Shown in pieces: positions 1 through 6,559 of a stretch of DNA of 11,703 bases. A program made the translations under genes and the position numbers. The notes below the pieces were generated by a model. It was not told the DNA's origin, searched no databases, and was given only the letters and a program-made list of their open reading frames with translations. The first letter of the stretch is position 1. Each line of letters opens with the position of its first letter. Source of the DNA: JAJRVH01 sp964505995 (lineage in GTDB: Bacteria; Pseudomonadota; Zetaproteobacteria; Mariprofundales; Mariprofundaceae); NCBI GenBank assembly GCA_964505995.1, contig CAZDLB010000056.1, forward strand, positions 1 through 11,703, read 5' to 3'.

Positions 1-1106
1 GCAAGGGCAACAACAGCGTCGACTTCCCGACGCGCACCAGCGTCGGCGCCGACTATCAGCTGACGAACTCCACGACGCTGTCGGCCACGCACGAATGGAC
101 CAGCGGCTCCCGCCAGAATTCCGAGACCACGCGCCTGGGCATGAGGACTCAGCCCTGGAGCGGCGCGCAGCTTTCGACCAGCTACGAGCAGCAGCTGGGC
201 GAGAGCGGACCGCGCAGCTTTGCCAATATCGGTCTGCAGCAGCAGTGGCAGGCCACGGACACGATCAGCCTGCAGGCCGGCTTCGATCGCACGAAGACAC
301 TGCGCCATCCGGGTGCGAGCTCGCTGAACCCGAACACGCCGCTGGCCTCGGGCACGACCGGCACCGGCACGGACAATGACTTCACGGCCTACTCGCTGGG
401 CCTGACCTACAATCCGGAAGGCTGGGTCTGGAACAACCGCGCCGAATATCGCACCGCGGCCACGGAGCGGAAGTGGAACATCAGCACCGGCATCCAGGGC
501 GAACTGCGCGAGTGGATGATGACGGCCTTCAACCTGCAGTGGAATGCCAGCAAACTGACCAGCGGCGAAATCACTGACCAGGGCGCTGGTTCGCTGGCGC
601 TGGCCTGGCGGCCGGACTACGACGGCCTGATGCTGCTGGACCGCTTCGAGCTGGCCTATGACAGGCAACTGAGCGCTGCCAGCAGCCTGACCAGCTGGCG
701 TTATATCAACAACCTGGCCGGCAACTGGCAGCCTTCCCCGGCCTTCCAGCTGGGCTTCAACTATGGCGCCAAGTGGGCGCGCGAACAGATCGACGGCAGC
801 GCCTACTCCGGCTTCACCGATCTGATCGGCCTTCAGGCCACCTACGACCTCACCGAGACCTGGGATGTAACGCTGCAGGGCGGCATGCTGCATACCTGGC
901 ATGGAGGCCAGTTCACACCGAGCGCCGGGCTGGCCATCGGCCATCGCCTGACAGACAACCTGTGGGTCAGCCTCGGCTACAACTTCGTCGGCTTCTACGA
1001 CAAGGACTTCGCCGGCGCCGAATACACCCGCCAGGGTCCGTTCCTGCGCGCCCGCTTCAAGTTCGATCAGTCGGATCTGAAGGGCATGCTCGAAGCCATC
1101 CAGTAA
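1..1106 (+). CDS. C-terminal outer-membrane beta-barrel part of a large surface protein (5' end outside window)
   Basis: The reading frame is open from base 3 to the TAA at 1104-1106, giving 367 visible residues; the true start lies upstream. The protein is a run of short amphipathic strands alternating polar and aromatic/hydrophobic residues (for example ISLQAGFDRTK, LGLTYNPEGWVWNNRAEYR), separated by turns rich in Gly, Asn and Asp, as in outer-membrane barrels. The ending, with GYNFVGFYDKDF, YTRQGPFLRARFKFDQ and a short tail, resembles by memory the C-terminus of very large proteobacterial surface proteins carrying DUF11/conserved-repeat domains. That family assignment is inference because the N-terminal part is missing. 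No transport or catalytic motif is visible. It is separated from the cellulose operon by 190 bases with a hairpin and a promoter, so it is probably a separate transcription unit. Confidence is high for the coding frame and moderate for the barrel; the role is unknown. Confidence 0.8.
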   Translation, partial: KGNNSVDFPTRTSVGADYQLTNSTTLSATHEWTSGSRQNSETTRLGMRTQPWSGAQLSTSYEQQLGESGPRSFANIGLQQQWQATDTISLQAGFDRTKTLRHPGASSLNPNTPLASGTTGTGTDNDFTAYSLGLTYNPEGWVWNNRAEYRTAATERKWNISTGIQGELREWMMTAFNLQWNASKLTSGEITDQGAGSLALAWRPDYDGLMLLDRFELAYDRQLSAASSLTSWRYINNLAGNWQPSPAFQLGFNYGAKWAREQIDGSAYSGFTDLIGLQATYDLTETWDVTLQGGMLHTWHGGQFTPSAGLAIGHRLTDNLWVSLGYNFVGFYDKDFAGAEYTRQGPFLRARFKFDQSDLKGMLEAIQ

Positions 1107-1108
1107 GC

Positions 1109-1126
1109 TTCCCTGACTACAGGGAA
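1109..1126 (+). terminator. Perfect hairpin just after the upstream gene, possible terminator without T-tract
   Basis: TTCCCTG at 1109-1115 and CAGGGAA at 1120-1126 form a perfect 7-bp stem with a 4-base loop (ACTA), starting 3 bases after the TAA stop. No run of T follows, so it is not a classical intrinsic terminator. It may protect the 3' end of the mRNA, or sit by a factor-dependent stop. Confidence 0.35.
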
Positions 1127-1196
1127 ACAGGGTCGGAAGGGCCATCCGGAACTGAATACCCTTGGGCACTAAACGACCAAGAAATACATACTGGCG

Positions 1197-1226
1197 TTTA
1201 CAGCATATCTTACCGAAATATAAAAT
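1197..1226 (+). promoter_or_regulatory. Sigma-70-type promoter candidate for the bcs operon
   Basis: TTTACA at 1197-1202 matches 5 of 6 bases of the -35 consensus TTGACA. It is followed after 16 bases by TATAAA (1219-1224) or after 18 bases by TAAAAT (1221-1226), each 5 of 6 to TATAAT. The site lies in the most AT-rich stretch of the window and would start transcription near 1231-1233, leaving a leader of about 65 bases before bcsB1. It is the only large non-coding gap ahead of the operon. The call is by eye, with no expression data. Confidence 0.5.
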
Positions 1227-1235
1227 GGATTCTTC

Positions 1236-1252
1236 TTGGCTTGTTTCTTGCT
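1236..1252 (+). promoter_or_regulatory. Possible sigma-54 (-24/-12) promoter, overlapping the bcs leader
   Basis: The stretch TTGGCTTGTTTCTTGCT fits the sigma-54 pattern YTGGCAC-N5-TTGCW. The invariant GG (1238-1239) and GC (1250-1251) are separated by the required 10 bases, and the -12 half TTGCT is perfect. The -24 half differs at two bases (TGGCTT for TGGCAC). It would start transcription near 1262-1263. No enhancer-binding-protein site was recognised upstream, so this may be chance. Confidence 0.25.
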
Positions 1253-1284
1253 GGCATTCTCCCGGCTGATTGTCACAGCATCAT

Positions 1285-1290
1285 GGGAGG
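1285..1290 (+). promoter_or_regulatory. Ribosome binding site that fixes the bcsB1 start
   Basis: GGGAGG lies 6 bases before the ATG at 1297. An in-frame TTG at 1270 would add nine residues (SQHHGRIV after the initiator Met), but it has no such site and would place polar residues ahead of the signal peptide. The ATG is therefore preferred. Confidence 0.75.
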
Positions 1291-1296
1291 ATCGTC

Positions 1297-3288
1297 ATGC
1301 ACCGAGGCCGCATCGCTCATCTGTTGTTCATGCTTATTGCACTTTCTGCCGGAGCTCTTCCACCTGCAGAAGCTGCGCCGCCATCCGAATTTCTCACACC
1401 GGTCATAGCGCTTAAAGAGCTGATCGGTTCGGAAACCATCAATCTGCGCGGCGATACCGCGGAAGCCTCCGTGAGCATTCCTCTCAGCGGGCGGGTGAAG
1501 CTCCAGAAGGCCGATCTCGAAATCCATTTCAGCAACTCACCTGCGCTCCTGACGCACCGCTCCCAGCTCAGCCTCGAACTCAATGGCCACCAGATCGGCG
1601 TGGCCCGACTGAGCGGCCGCGAACCCATCGGCACCCTGAAAGCCCGAATCCCGGTGCGTTTCTTCAAGCCCGGCTATAACACGCTGAGCTTCCGGGCCAG
1701 TCAGCATTATCTGGATACGGGCTGCGAATCCCCGGGCGCTCCGGAGCTGTGGACCCAGGTTGACGCCAGCCTGTCCAGAATCCGGTTCAGCTACCGCAAC
1801 AGCCGCATCGAACCGGCCCTGGACCGGCTGGGCGAACTGATGGATGCGCATGTCTGGGATCATTACGATATTCAGTTGCTGACCGCGGGAGATTCCACGC
1901 CGGATCGCCTGCACGTCGAGGCGGGTTCCATGATCGCCCAGGCCGTGGCGCTGCAAACCCGCTTTCTTCCGGTTCGCATTCATCATGAGCTTGCCATCCG
2001 GTCGGACCAGGCTCCAAAAACCCGCCGTCCCTACCGCCACCCCCATCTCGTCATCCGCCAGCGGGGCATGGACGCCATTCTGTTCGGCACCTACGACGAG
2101 CTTGAACCCCTGCTGGGAGACGGCGCCATCGACCGGCAAAGGGATCATGCGGTAGCCATCGAACGCATGGATGGCGACCGCACCCGTTTTCTGATGATCG
2201 TCGCCGGCCGTGATGGCAAGGCGCTGATGCGGGCGGCCCGGGATCTTGCACGGCTTGCTTCGCTTCCCCAGTCAAGGCATGCGAATTCACGCGAGGCCAC
2301 CCGAATCATTCATTCCTTCTCCTCCCTCGATTTCTCGACATGGAGCATGCAGGGCATGAACGGCAGCAAACAACTCAGGATATGGCTCTTCCCCGAGCAG
2401 CTGGCTCCCCCGCATGCGGATATCGAACTGGATATTCACATGAGCTATGGTGCCGGAGTCCGGGAAGATTCCTCGCTGAACGTGCTCGTCAACGATCATT
2501 TCGTGCAGGCCGTCTTCCTCCATCATCCCGAAGGGCAGCACTACCGTCACTACAAGATCAAGATCCCGCCTCATGCGCTGCTGCCCGGCGAGAACCTCAT
2601 CCGCTTCGAGGCCGCCCTGACGCCGGCGATCAGCGGCAACTGCACAATGATCCGGACCGAACAGCTGCGCCTGACAATCTATGAGGACTCCGATGTATAT
2701 CTTCCCATCGGACGCGAAGACAGGGTCATCCGCATGCCGGACCTGCAGGCGCTGGTCCGTGCCGGGTATCCGTTCGGCCAGGCCGGGGGTGACGACCGCC
2801 TGCCTCAGGCCTCGATGCTCATCGCTTCGATGGATTCGGACTGGCTGGCCGCGGCCTGGAGCCTGACAGCCCGCATAGCTCAGAGCCGGCGCTTTCCCGT
2901 GCAGTTCAGTGTCATGGATGATCTCAAATCCTCCGGGGCCGGAAATGTTCTTCTCCTTGCATCCCGCGACAGGCTTCCGGATCTGCTGGGCGCGGAGCTG
3001 CCTCCAATCATGGAGAATCAGAACCAGCAGCTGCGCCTGATGATGGATCGCCACAGACACCTGCTCAGCCAGTTCCGACACCAGCAGAAGTGGATCACGC
3101 TGTTTGCTCCGGTCGCATCAAGCAGCCCGGAACAGGTTGCGTGGACCATGACCGGCTTTGACCTGTGGGGTGCCATGCGGGGAGATAGCTGTATCTGGCC
3201 GGCAAACGTTGCCGATCCCAAAGTGCGCTGCTTCAGAACCCAGGTTTCCGCGCCCTACGAGCGCAACGTGCAGGGAGGTGATCGATGA
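1297..3288 (+). CDS. bcsB: BcsB-family periplasmic cellulose synthase subunit lacking the C-terminal membrane anchor (BcsB1)
   Basis: This 663-residue protein is the first of two tandem BcsB homologues. A signal peptide (hydrophobic core HLLFMLIALSAGAL, likely cut after AEA near residue 27) sends it to the periplasm. Family layout is seen as two carbohydrate-binding-like beta domains (about 45-165 and 375-460) alternating with two flavodoxin-like domains (about 185-325 and 480-625). Shared motifs with the next gene include LNGH-IG, CE-x-ELWT, MDAILFG, YGAG-R-DS, GNC and RMPDL. In the first domain 33 of 68 aligned residues are identical to BcsB2 by hand count. It ends at SAPYERNVQGGDR, just after the second flavodoxin-like domain, so the interface helix and transmembrane anchor needed to contact BcsA are absent. 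No internal frameshift is seen and its stop overlaps the next start (ATGA), so it looks like a functional gene, not debris. Its role beside BcsB2 is unknown; mixed BcsB assemblies or glucan binding are inferences. Confidence 0.9.
   Translation: MHRGRIAHLLFMLIALSAGALPPAEAAPPSEFLTPVIALKELIGSETINLRGDTAEASVSIPLSGRVKLQKADLEIHFSNSPALLTHRSQLSLELNGHQIGVARLSGREPIGTLKARIPVRFFKPGYNTLSFRASQHYLDTGCESPGAPELWTQVDASLSRIRFSYRNSRIEPALDRLGELMDAHVWDHYDIQLLTAGDSTPDRLHVEAGSMIAQAVALQTRFLPVRIHHELAIRSDQAPKTRRPYRHPHLVIRQRGMDAILFGTYDELEPLLGDGAIDRQRDHAVAIERMDGDRTRFLMIVAGRDGKALMRAARDLARLASLPQSRHANSREATRIIHSFSSLDFSTWSMQGMNGSKQLRIWLFPEQLAPPHADIELDIHMSYGAGVREDSSLNVLVNDHFVQAVFLHHPEGQHYRHYKIKIPPHALLPGENLIRFEAALTPAISGNCTMIRTEQLRLTIYEDSDVYLPIGREDRVIRMPDLQALVRAGYPFGQAGGDDRLPQASMLIASMDSDWLAAAWSLTARIAQSRRFPVQFSVMDDLKSSGAGNVLLLASRDRLPDLLGAELPPIMENQNQQLRLMMDRHRHLLSQFRHQQKWITLFAPVASSSPEQVAWTMTGFDLWGAMRGDSCIWPANVADPKVRCFRTQVSAPYERNVQGGDR
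3274..3283 (+). promoter_or_regulatory. Unusually long Shine-Dalgarno site of bcsB2
   Basis: GGAGGTGATC matches 10 consecutive bases complementary to the canonical 16S rRNA 3' end. The GGAGG core sits 6 bases before the ATG at 3285. It lies inside the last codons of bcsB1, and should let bcsB2 be translated strongly regardless of coupling to bcsB1. Confidence 0.75.
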
Positions 3289-5546
3289 GACCCGGAAAAA
3301 CAGCCGGATTCCTTTTCGCGTCAGCAGGCCTGATCCTCGCGGTGCTGTTCGGCGTCCATGCAGCATCGGCCTCCGCCGACACCATTGGAGTGGATCATAC
3401 TGGAACCATCTCCGACCAGCCGAAATCCTCGGGCCAGTTCATCCAGCACTTCCGCTCCCTGAAATCGCTTTCGGGCCAGAAGGACATCTGGCTGAAGGGC
3501 GACGACAGCAGCTACCGTTTCGTCATCCCGGTCAGCCACCGGGTGAAGATCCGCCATGCGCAGCTGCACCTCGAATACCTGAACTCGCCTTCCCTGATCG
3601 AACCGCGATCGCAGATTTCCGTGCGTCTGAACGGCCATGTGATCGGCGCGGCCAGGCTGCTGGCCGCGGAGAATTCCGGACAGATGGACATCGAAATCGA
3701 AGGCCGGCTGCTCAAGCCCGGCTACAATGAACTGCAGCTCTCAGCCGCCCAGCACTACACGATGCAGTGCGAGGATGGCTGGAGCCCGGAACTGTGGACG
3801 AACGTCAGAGCCGACGCCTCATTCCTGAGCCTTGATTATGAAGAAGTCCCCGTCGAGGCCTCTCTGAGAAAGCTTCCGGAGCTGATCGACCCGAAGATCT
3901 GGAAACGCTACAACATCGCCATGCTGGTTCCGGCTGCAACAACCATGGGCGCAGCGGAAAGAGAGATTGGAGGCATCATGGCCCAGGCCATTGGACTGAA
4001 GGCCAGGTTCCTGCCGGTACATGTCTCCTTTGCCCGCATGCAAGGCACAAGCCTTCCCAATGCGGACATGGATGCGATTCTCTTTGGCTACAATGACGAT
4101 CTGGCGGGCACGCCCTGGAAACCAGCCGGCGAATCGGACATCCGCATCATGCCGAGGCCAGACAATCCGAAGCGTTTTCTTGTCATTATTTCCGGCAAAG
4201 ATACAAAGGCGCTGAAGCATGCCGCCAGGGCCTTCGCGGCGATGAATCATGTGTACACCGACATGCAGGCCACCGCCATACACCCGGGCACGGATGCCAC
4301 GGGCGGCAGCAGAATCCTCCGCGACAAGGCCAGCTACCGGTTCGATGCGCTGGGGTTCCCAACCCAGGAAATGCAGGGGCTGCGCAACAGCAGGAAGCTC
4401 GAGTTCTGGGTCGCTCCGGATGCCTTCAGCCGCGCACCTCTGAACATCCGGCTTGGACTGCATCTCGGCTATGGTGCCGGCATCCGGAATGACTCGACAC
4501 TGGATGTCTACCTGAATGGCAATTTCGCCAAGGCCATCCCGCTTGACAATCCAAAAGGCGAATCGTTCGAAAACTACGAGGTCTCGCTGCCGCTTTCCCT
4601 GCTCATGCCAGGCCCGAACCAGATCAAATTCGTCGCACGCATGAATCCGGCGCAGACGGGCGACTGCAAGGCCGTGTTTACCGACAACCTGCTGCTGACC
4701 CTCTTTGGGGACTCACATCTGACCATGCCCGCCATCGATCATTTCGTGCGCATGCCCGACCTTGAGCTGCTGGCAAGAACAGGCTTCCCCTTTGCCTACA
4801 ACGCCACCCAGCCTGAGGACAAAGCTGCGCTGCTGCTGGCCTCGGACACACCCGAAGCACTGGCGGCGGCCTGGACACTTGAAGCCAAACTTGCTCAAAT
4901 CAAGGGGGCACCGATCGACCTGAGCTTCAGCGAGACGGACACAGCCGGCAAGGCGTCGCAGATCATCGTCATCGGTGCACTTGGCGATATCGCCTCCTCC
5001 TGGTGGCAGAAAGCCCCGCTTGCCATCGGTAAAGACGGTCTGGCCCGCTATCCGCAGACGCGCGAGGCAGCCATCCAGGCAAGCCGCGCTGGATTCTTCG
5101 CTCAGGTGGCCGAGCGCCTGTTCGGTCATGGCAAGCCCATGCCCAATGTGCGCCTGACCACAATCCGGCAGAGCCTCGAACTTGGCCGGGTCAGCCTGTT
5201 CAGCCAGTTCGGCGATGCGGATCAGACGGTCACGCTGTTGACGACCGCCAATGCCTCGAAACTGGACCGGACGGCCTGGAGCCTCGTGGACTATGACATC
5301 TGGGGGCAGCTGAAAGGGGATACCTTCACCTGGTCGCCCGAAAGCACCACGTTCCGGCCTTTAGCGCTGCAGCTTGCCGACGGCTATGAACTCAGCTCGC
5401 TGAACCTCTGGTCGCGCGCTGCCTATGCCATTGCCGACCGTCCGTTGCTTCTGGGGCTGGTGCTTGGCGTCATCTTCCTGGCAATCCTGCTGCTGCTCAG
5501 GAAGCTTCTCGCCATGTATCGCAAGCGCAATCACCCTGAAGCATGA
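3285..5546 (+). CDS. bcsB: Cellulose synthase periplasmic subunit BcsB with C-terminal membrane anchor (BcsB2)
   Basis: This 753-residue BcsB is the usual partner of BcsA: it sits in the periplasm, guides the nascent glucan, and through its C-terminal helix supports BcsA catalysis (established for Rhodobacter and E. coli BcsA-B). A signal peptide (GFLFASAGLILAVLFGV, likely cut after ASA near residue 31) is followed by a carbohydrate-binding-like domain (about 65-185), a flavodoxin-like domain (about 200-325), a second binding domain (about 365-475) and a second flavodoxin-like domain (about 488-680). An amphipathic linker (LSSLNLWSRAAYAI) then leads into a transmembrane helix at about 719-741 and a basic cytoplasmic tail (MYRKRNH). 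Motifs include LNGHVIG, MDAILFG, GYGAGIRNDS, GDC and RMPDLELLARTG. It overlaps bcsB1 and bcsZ by 4 bases at each end. Of the two BcsB copies, this is the one able to form the catalytic core with BcsA. Confidence 0.95.
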   Translation: MRPGKTAGFLFASAGLILAVLFGVHAASASADTIGVDHTGTISDQPKSSGQFIQHFRSLKSLSGQKDIWLKGDDSSYRFVIPVSHRVKIRHAQLHLEYLNSPSLIEPRSQISVRLNGHVIGAARLLAAENSGQMDIEIEGRLLKPGYNELQLSAAQHYTMQCEDGWSPELWTNVRADASFLSLDYEEVPVEASLRKLPELIDPKIWKRYNIAMLVPAATTMGAAEREIGGIMAQAIGLKARFLPVHVSFARMQGTSLPNADMDAILFGYNDDLAGTPWKPAGESDIRIMPRPDNPKRFLVIISGKDTKALKHAARAFAAMNHVYTDMQATAIHPGTDATGGSRILRDKASYRFDALGFPTQEMQGLRNSRKLEFWVAPDAFSRAPLNIRLGLHLGYGAGIRNDSTLDVYLNGNFAKAIPLDNPKGESFENYEVSLPLSLLMPGPNQIKFVARMNPAQTGDCKAVFTDNLLLTLFGDSHLTMPAIDHFVRMPDLELLARTGFPFAYNATQPEDKAALLLASDTPEALAAAWTLEAKLAQIKGAPIDLSFSETDTAGKASQIIVIGALGDIASSWWQKAPLAIGKDGLARYPQTREAAIQASRAGFFAQVAERLFGHGKPMPNVRLTTIRQSLELGRVSLFSQFGDADQTVTLLTTANASKLDRTAWSLVDYDIWGQLKGDTFTWSPESTTFRPLALQLADGYELSSLNLWSRAAYAIADRPLLLGLVLGVIFLAILLLLRKLLAMYRKRNHPEA

Positions 5547-6559
5547 GCTTCCGGCTGCTGCTGATGAGCATGATTGCATCCACCCTGGCCTCCTGTTCGA
5601 TGCAGCACCCGTTGCCGACGGAAGACTGGCTGCAATACCAGCAGCGCTTCATTGGCGATGATGGACGTGTGCATGACACGGCCAACAGCTGGAACACGCA
5701 TTCCGAGGCTCAGGGATTCGGAATGCTTCTGGCCGAGGCCAGTGGCGACAGGAAGCGCTTCGATGCAATCTGGCAATGGACGCAACAGCATCTGCAGAAG
5801 CGTCAGGGCGACAGCCTGCTGGCATGGAACTGGAGCCAGAAAGACGGCAGCATCAGCGACTACAACAATGCCAGCGATGGAGACATCCTCGTGGCCTGGG
5901 GGCTGTTGCGGGCATCGCGCCGCTGGGATGATGCAGAGCTGCGCAATGAGGCCGCGAAGATTCTGGATTCGGTCCGTTCCTTTCTGATTCGAGGAAATGG
6001 GCGGTATCTGCTTCCGGGTGCCTATGGCTTCGAGTCCCGCCAGGGCATTCGACTGAACCTGTCCTATTACATCTTCCCCGCATTCCGGGACTTCATACGC
6101 GAATTCCCTGATCAACACGAATGGCAACAGCTCTACCGGGCGGGACTGGAGCTGATCGACCGCGCACGATTCGGAACATGGGGGCTTCCCTCGGACTGGG
6201 TTCTGCTGCAAAAAGGACAACTCAAACCGTACGGAAGTCCACCTCTTTTCTCCTTCGACGCCATTCGCATACCGCTGTATCTCGCCTGGGCGGGGGAAAT
6301 CTCCCATCTGGACCGCTTCACGGCATTCTGGTCCCGGTTTCGCTGGGACGGTTCCGGGCCACAGCGCCTGAATCTCGTCAATGGCCATGTCGAACTGGGC
6401 AAGCAGGCCATCGGCGCTCATGCCATCCATGCCCTGTGCCTGAATCTTCTTGGAAAGCATGCCTCCCTGCCGAACATCGACTGGGCAAGCGAACCCCACT
6501 ACTATGAAACGAGCCTGGTTCTTCTCGCGCGGCTTGCAGCCAGCGAGGCCAAACCGTGA
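5543..6559 (+). CDS. bcsZ: BcsZ, GH8 endo-1,4-beta-glucanase of the cellulose operon, predicted lipoprotein
   Basis: The 338-residue protein is a glycoside hydrolase family 8 cellulase, which cuts beta-1,4-glucan with inversion and tunes cellulose export. Visible catalytic features are Glu55 in THSEAQGFGM (general acid position), Asp112 in the GH8 signature ASDGDILVAWGLL, and Asp239 in FSFDAIR (matching the base position known in E. coli BcsZ). The whole GH8 fold length is present. Unlike the E. coli enzyme, the N-terminus (MSFRLLLMSMIASTLASC) has a lipobox, LASC, with Cys18 as the lipidation site. Ser at +2, instead of Asp, suggests outer-membrane sorting under the E. coli rule. The start ATG overlaps the bcsB2 stop (ATGA) and has no clear Shine-Dalgarno, so translation is probably coupled. 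An inner ATG at 5564 would still keep the lipobox but lose Arg4, so the first is preferred. Confidence 0.94.
   Translation: MSFRLLLMSMIASTLASCSMQHPLPTEDWLQYQQRFIGDDGRVHDTANSWNTHSEAQGFGMLLAEASGDRKRFDAIWQWTQQHLQKRQGDSLLAWNWSQKDGSISDYNNASDGDILVAWGLLRASRRWDDAELRNEAAKILDSVRSFLIRGNGRYLLPGAYGFESRQGIRLNLSYYIFPAFRDFIREFPDQHEWQQLYRAGLELIDRARFGTWGLPSDWVLLQKGQLKPYGSPPLFSFDAIRIPLYLAWAGEISHLDRFTAFWSRFRWDGSGPQRLNLVNGHVELGKQAIGAHAIHALCLNLLGKHASLPNIDWASEPHYYETSLVLLARLAASEAKP

Noticed and set aside
141..143. ATG at 141 as the start of the first gene
   Set aside because: The same frame is open back to base 3 and encodes the same kind of barrel strands, with no ribosome site before 141, so the gene begins upstream of the window.
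1107..1296. c-di-GMP riboswitch in the bcs leader
   Set aside because: The gap was searched by eye for the conserved GEMM-type core and paired arms; none was seen, and c-di-GMP control is explained by the PilZ domain of BcsA.
1297..3288. bcsB1 as a pseudogene or a truncated copy of bcsB2
   Set aside because: The frame is uninterrupted, the signal peptide and both domain pairs are present, it has a strong ribosome site, and it has diverged widely from bcsB2, all against a recent broken duplicate.
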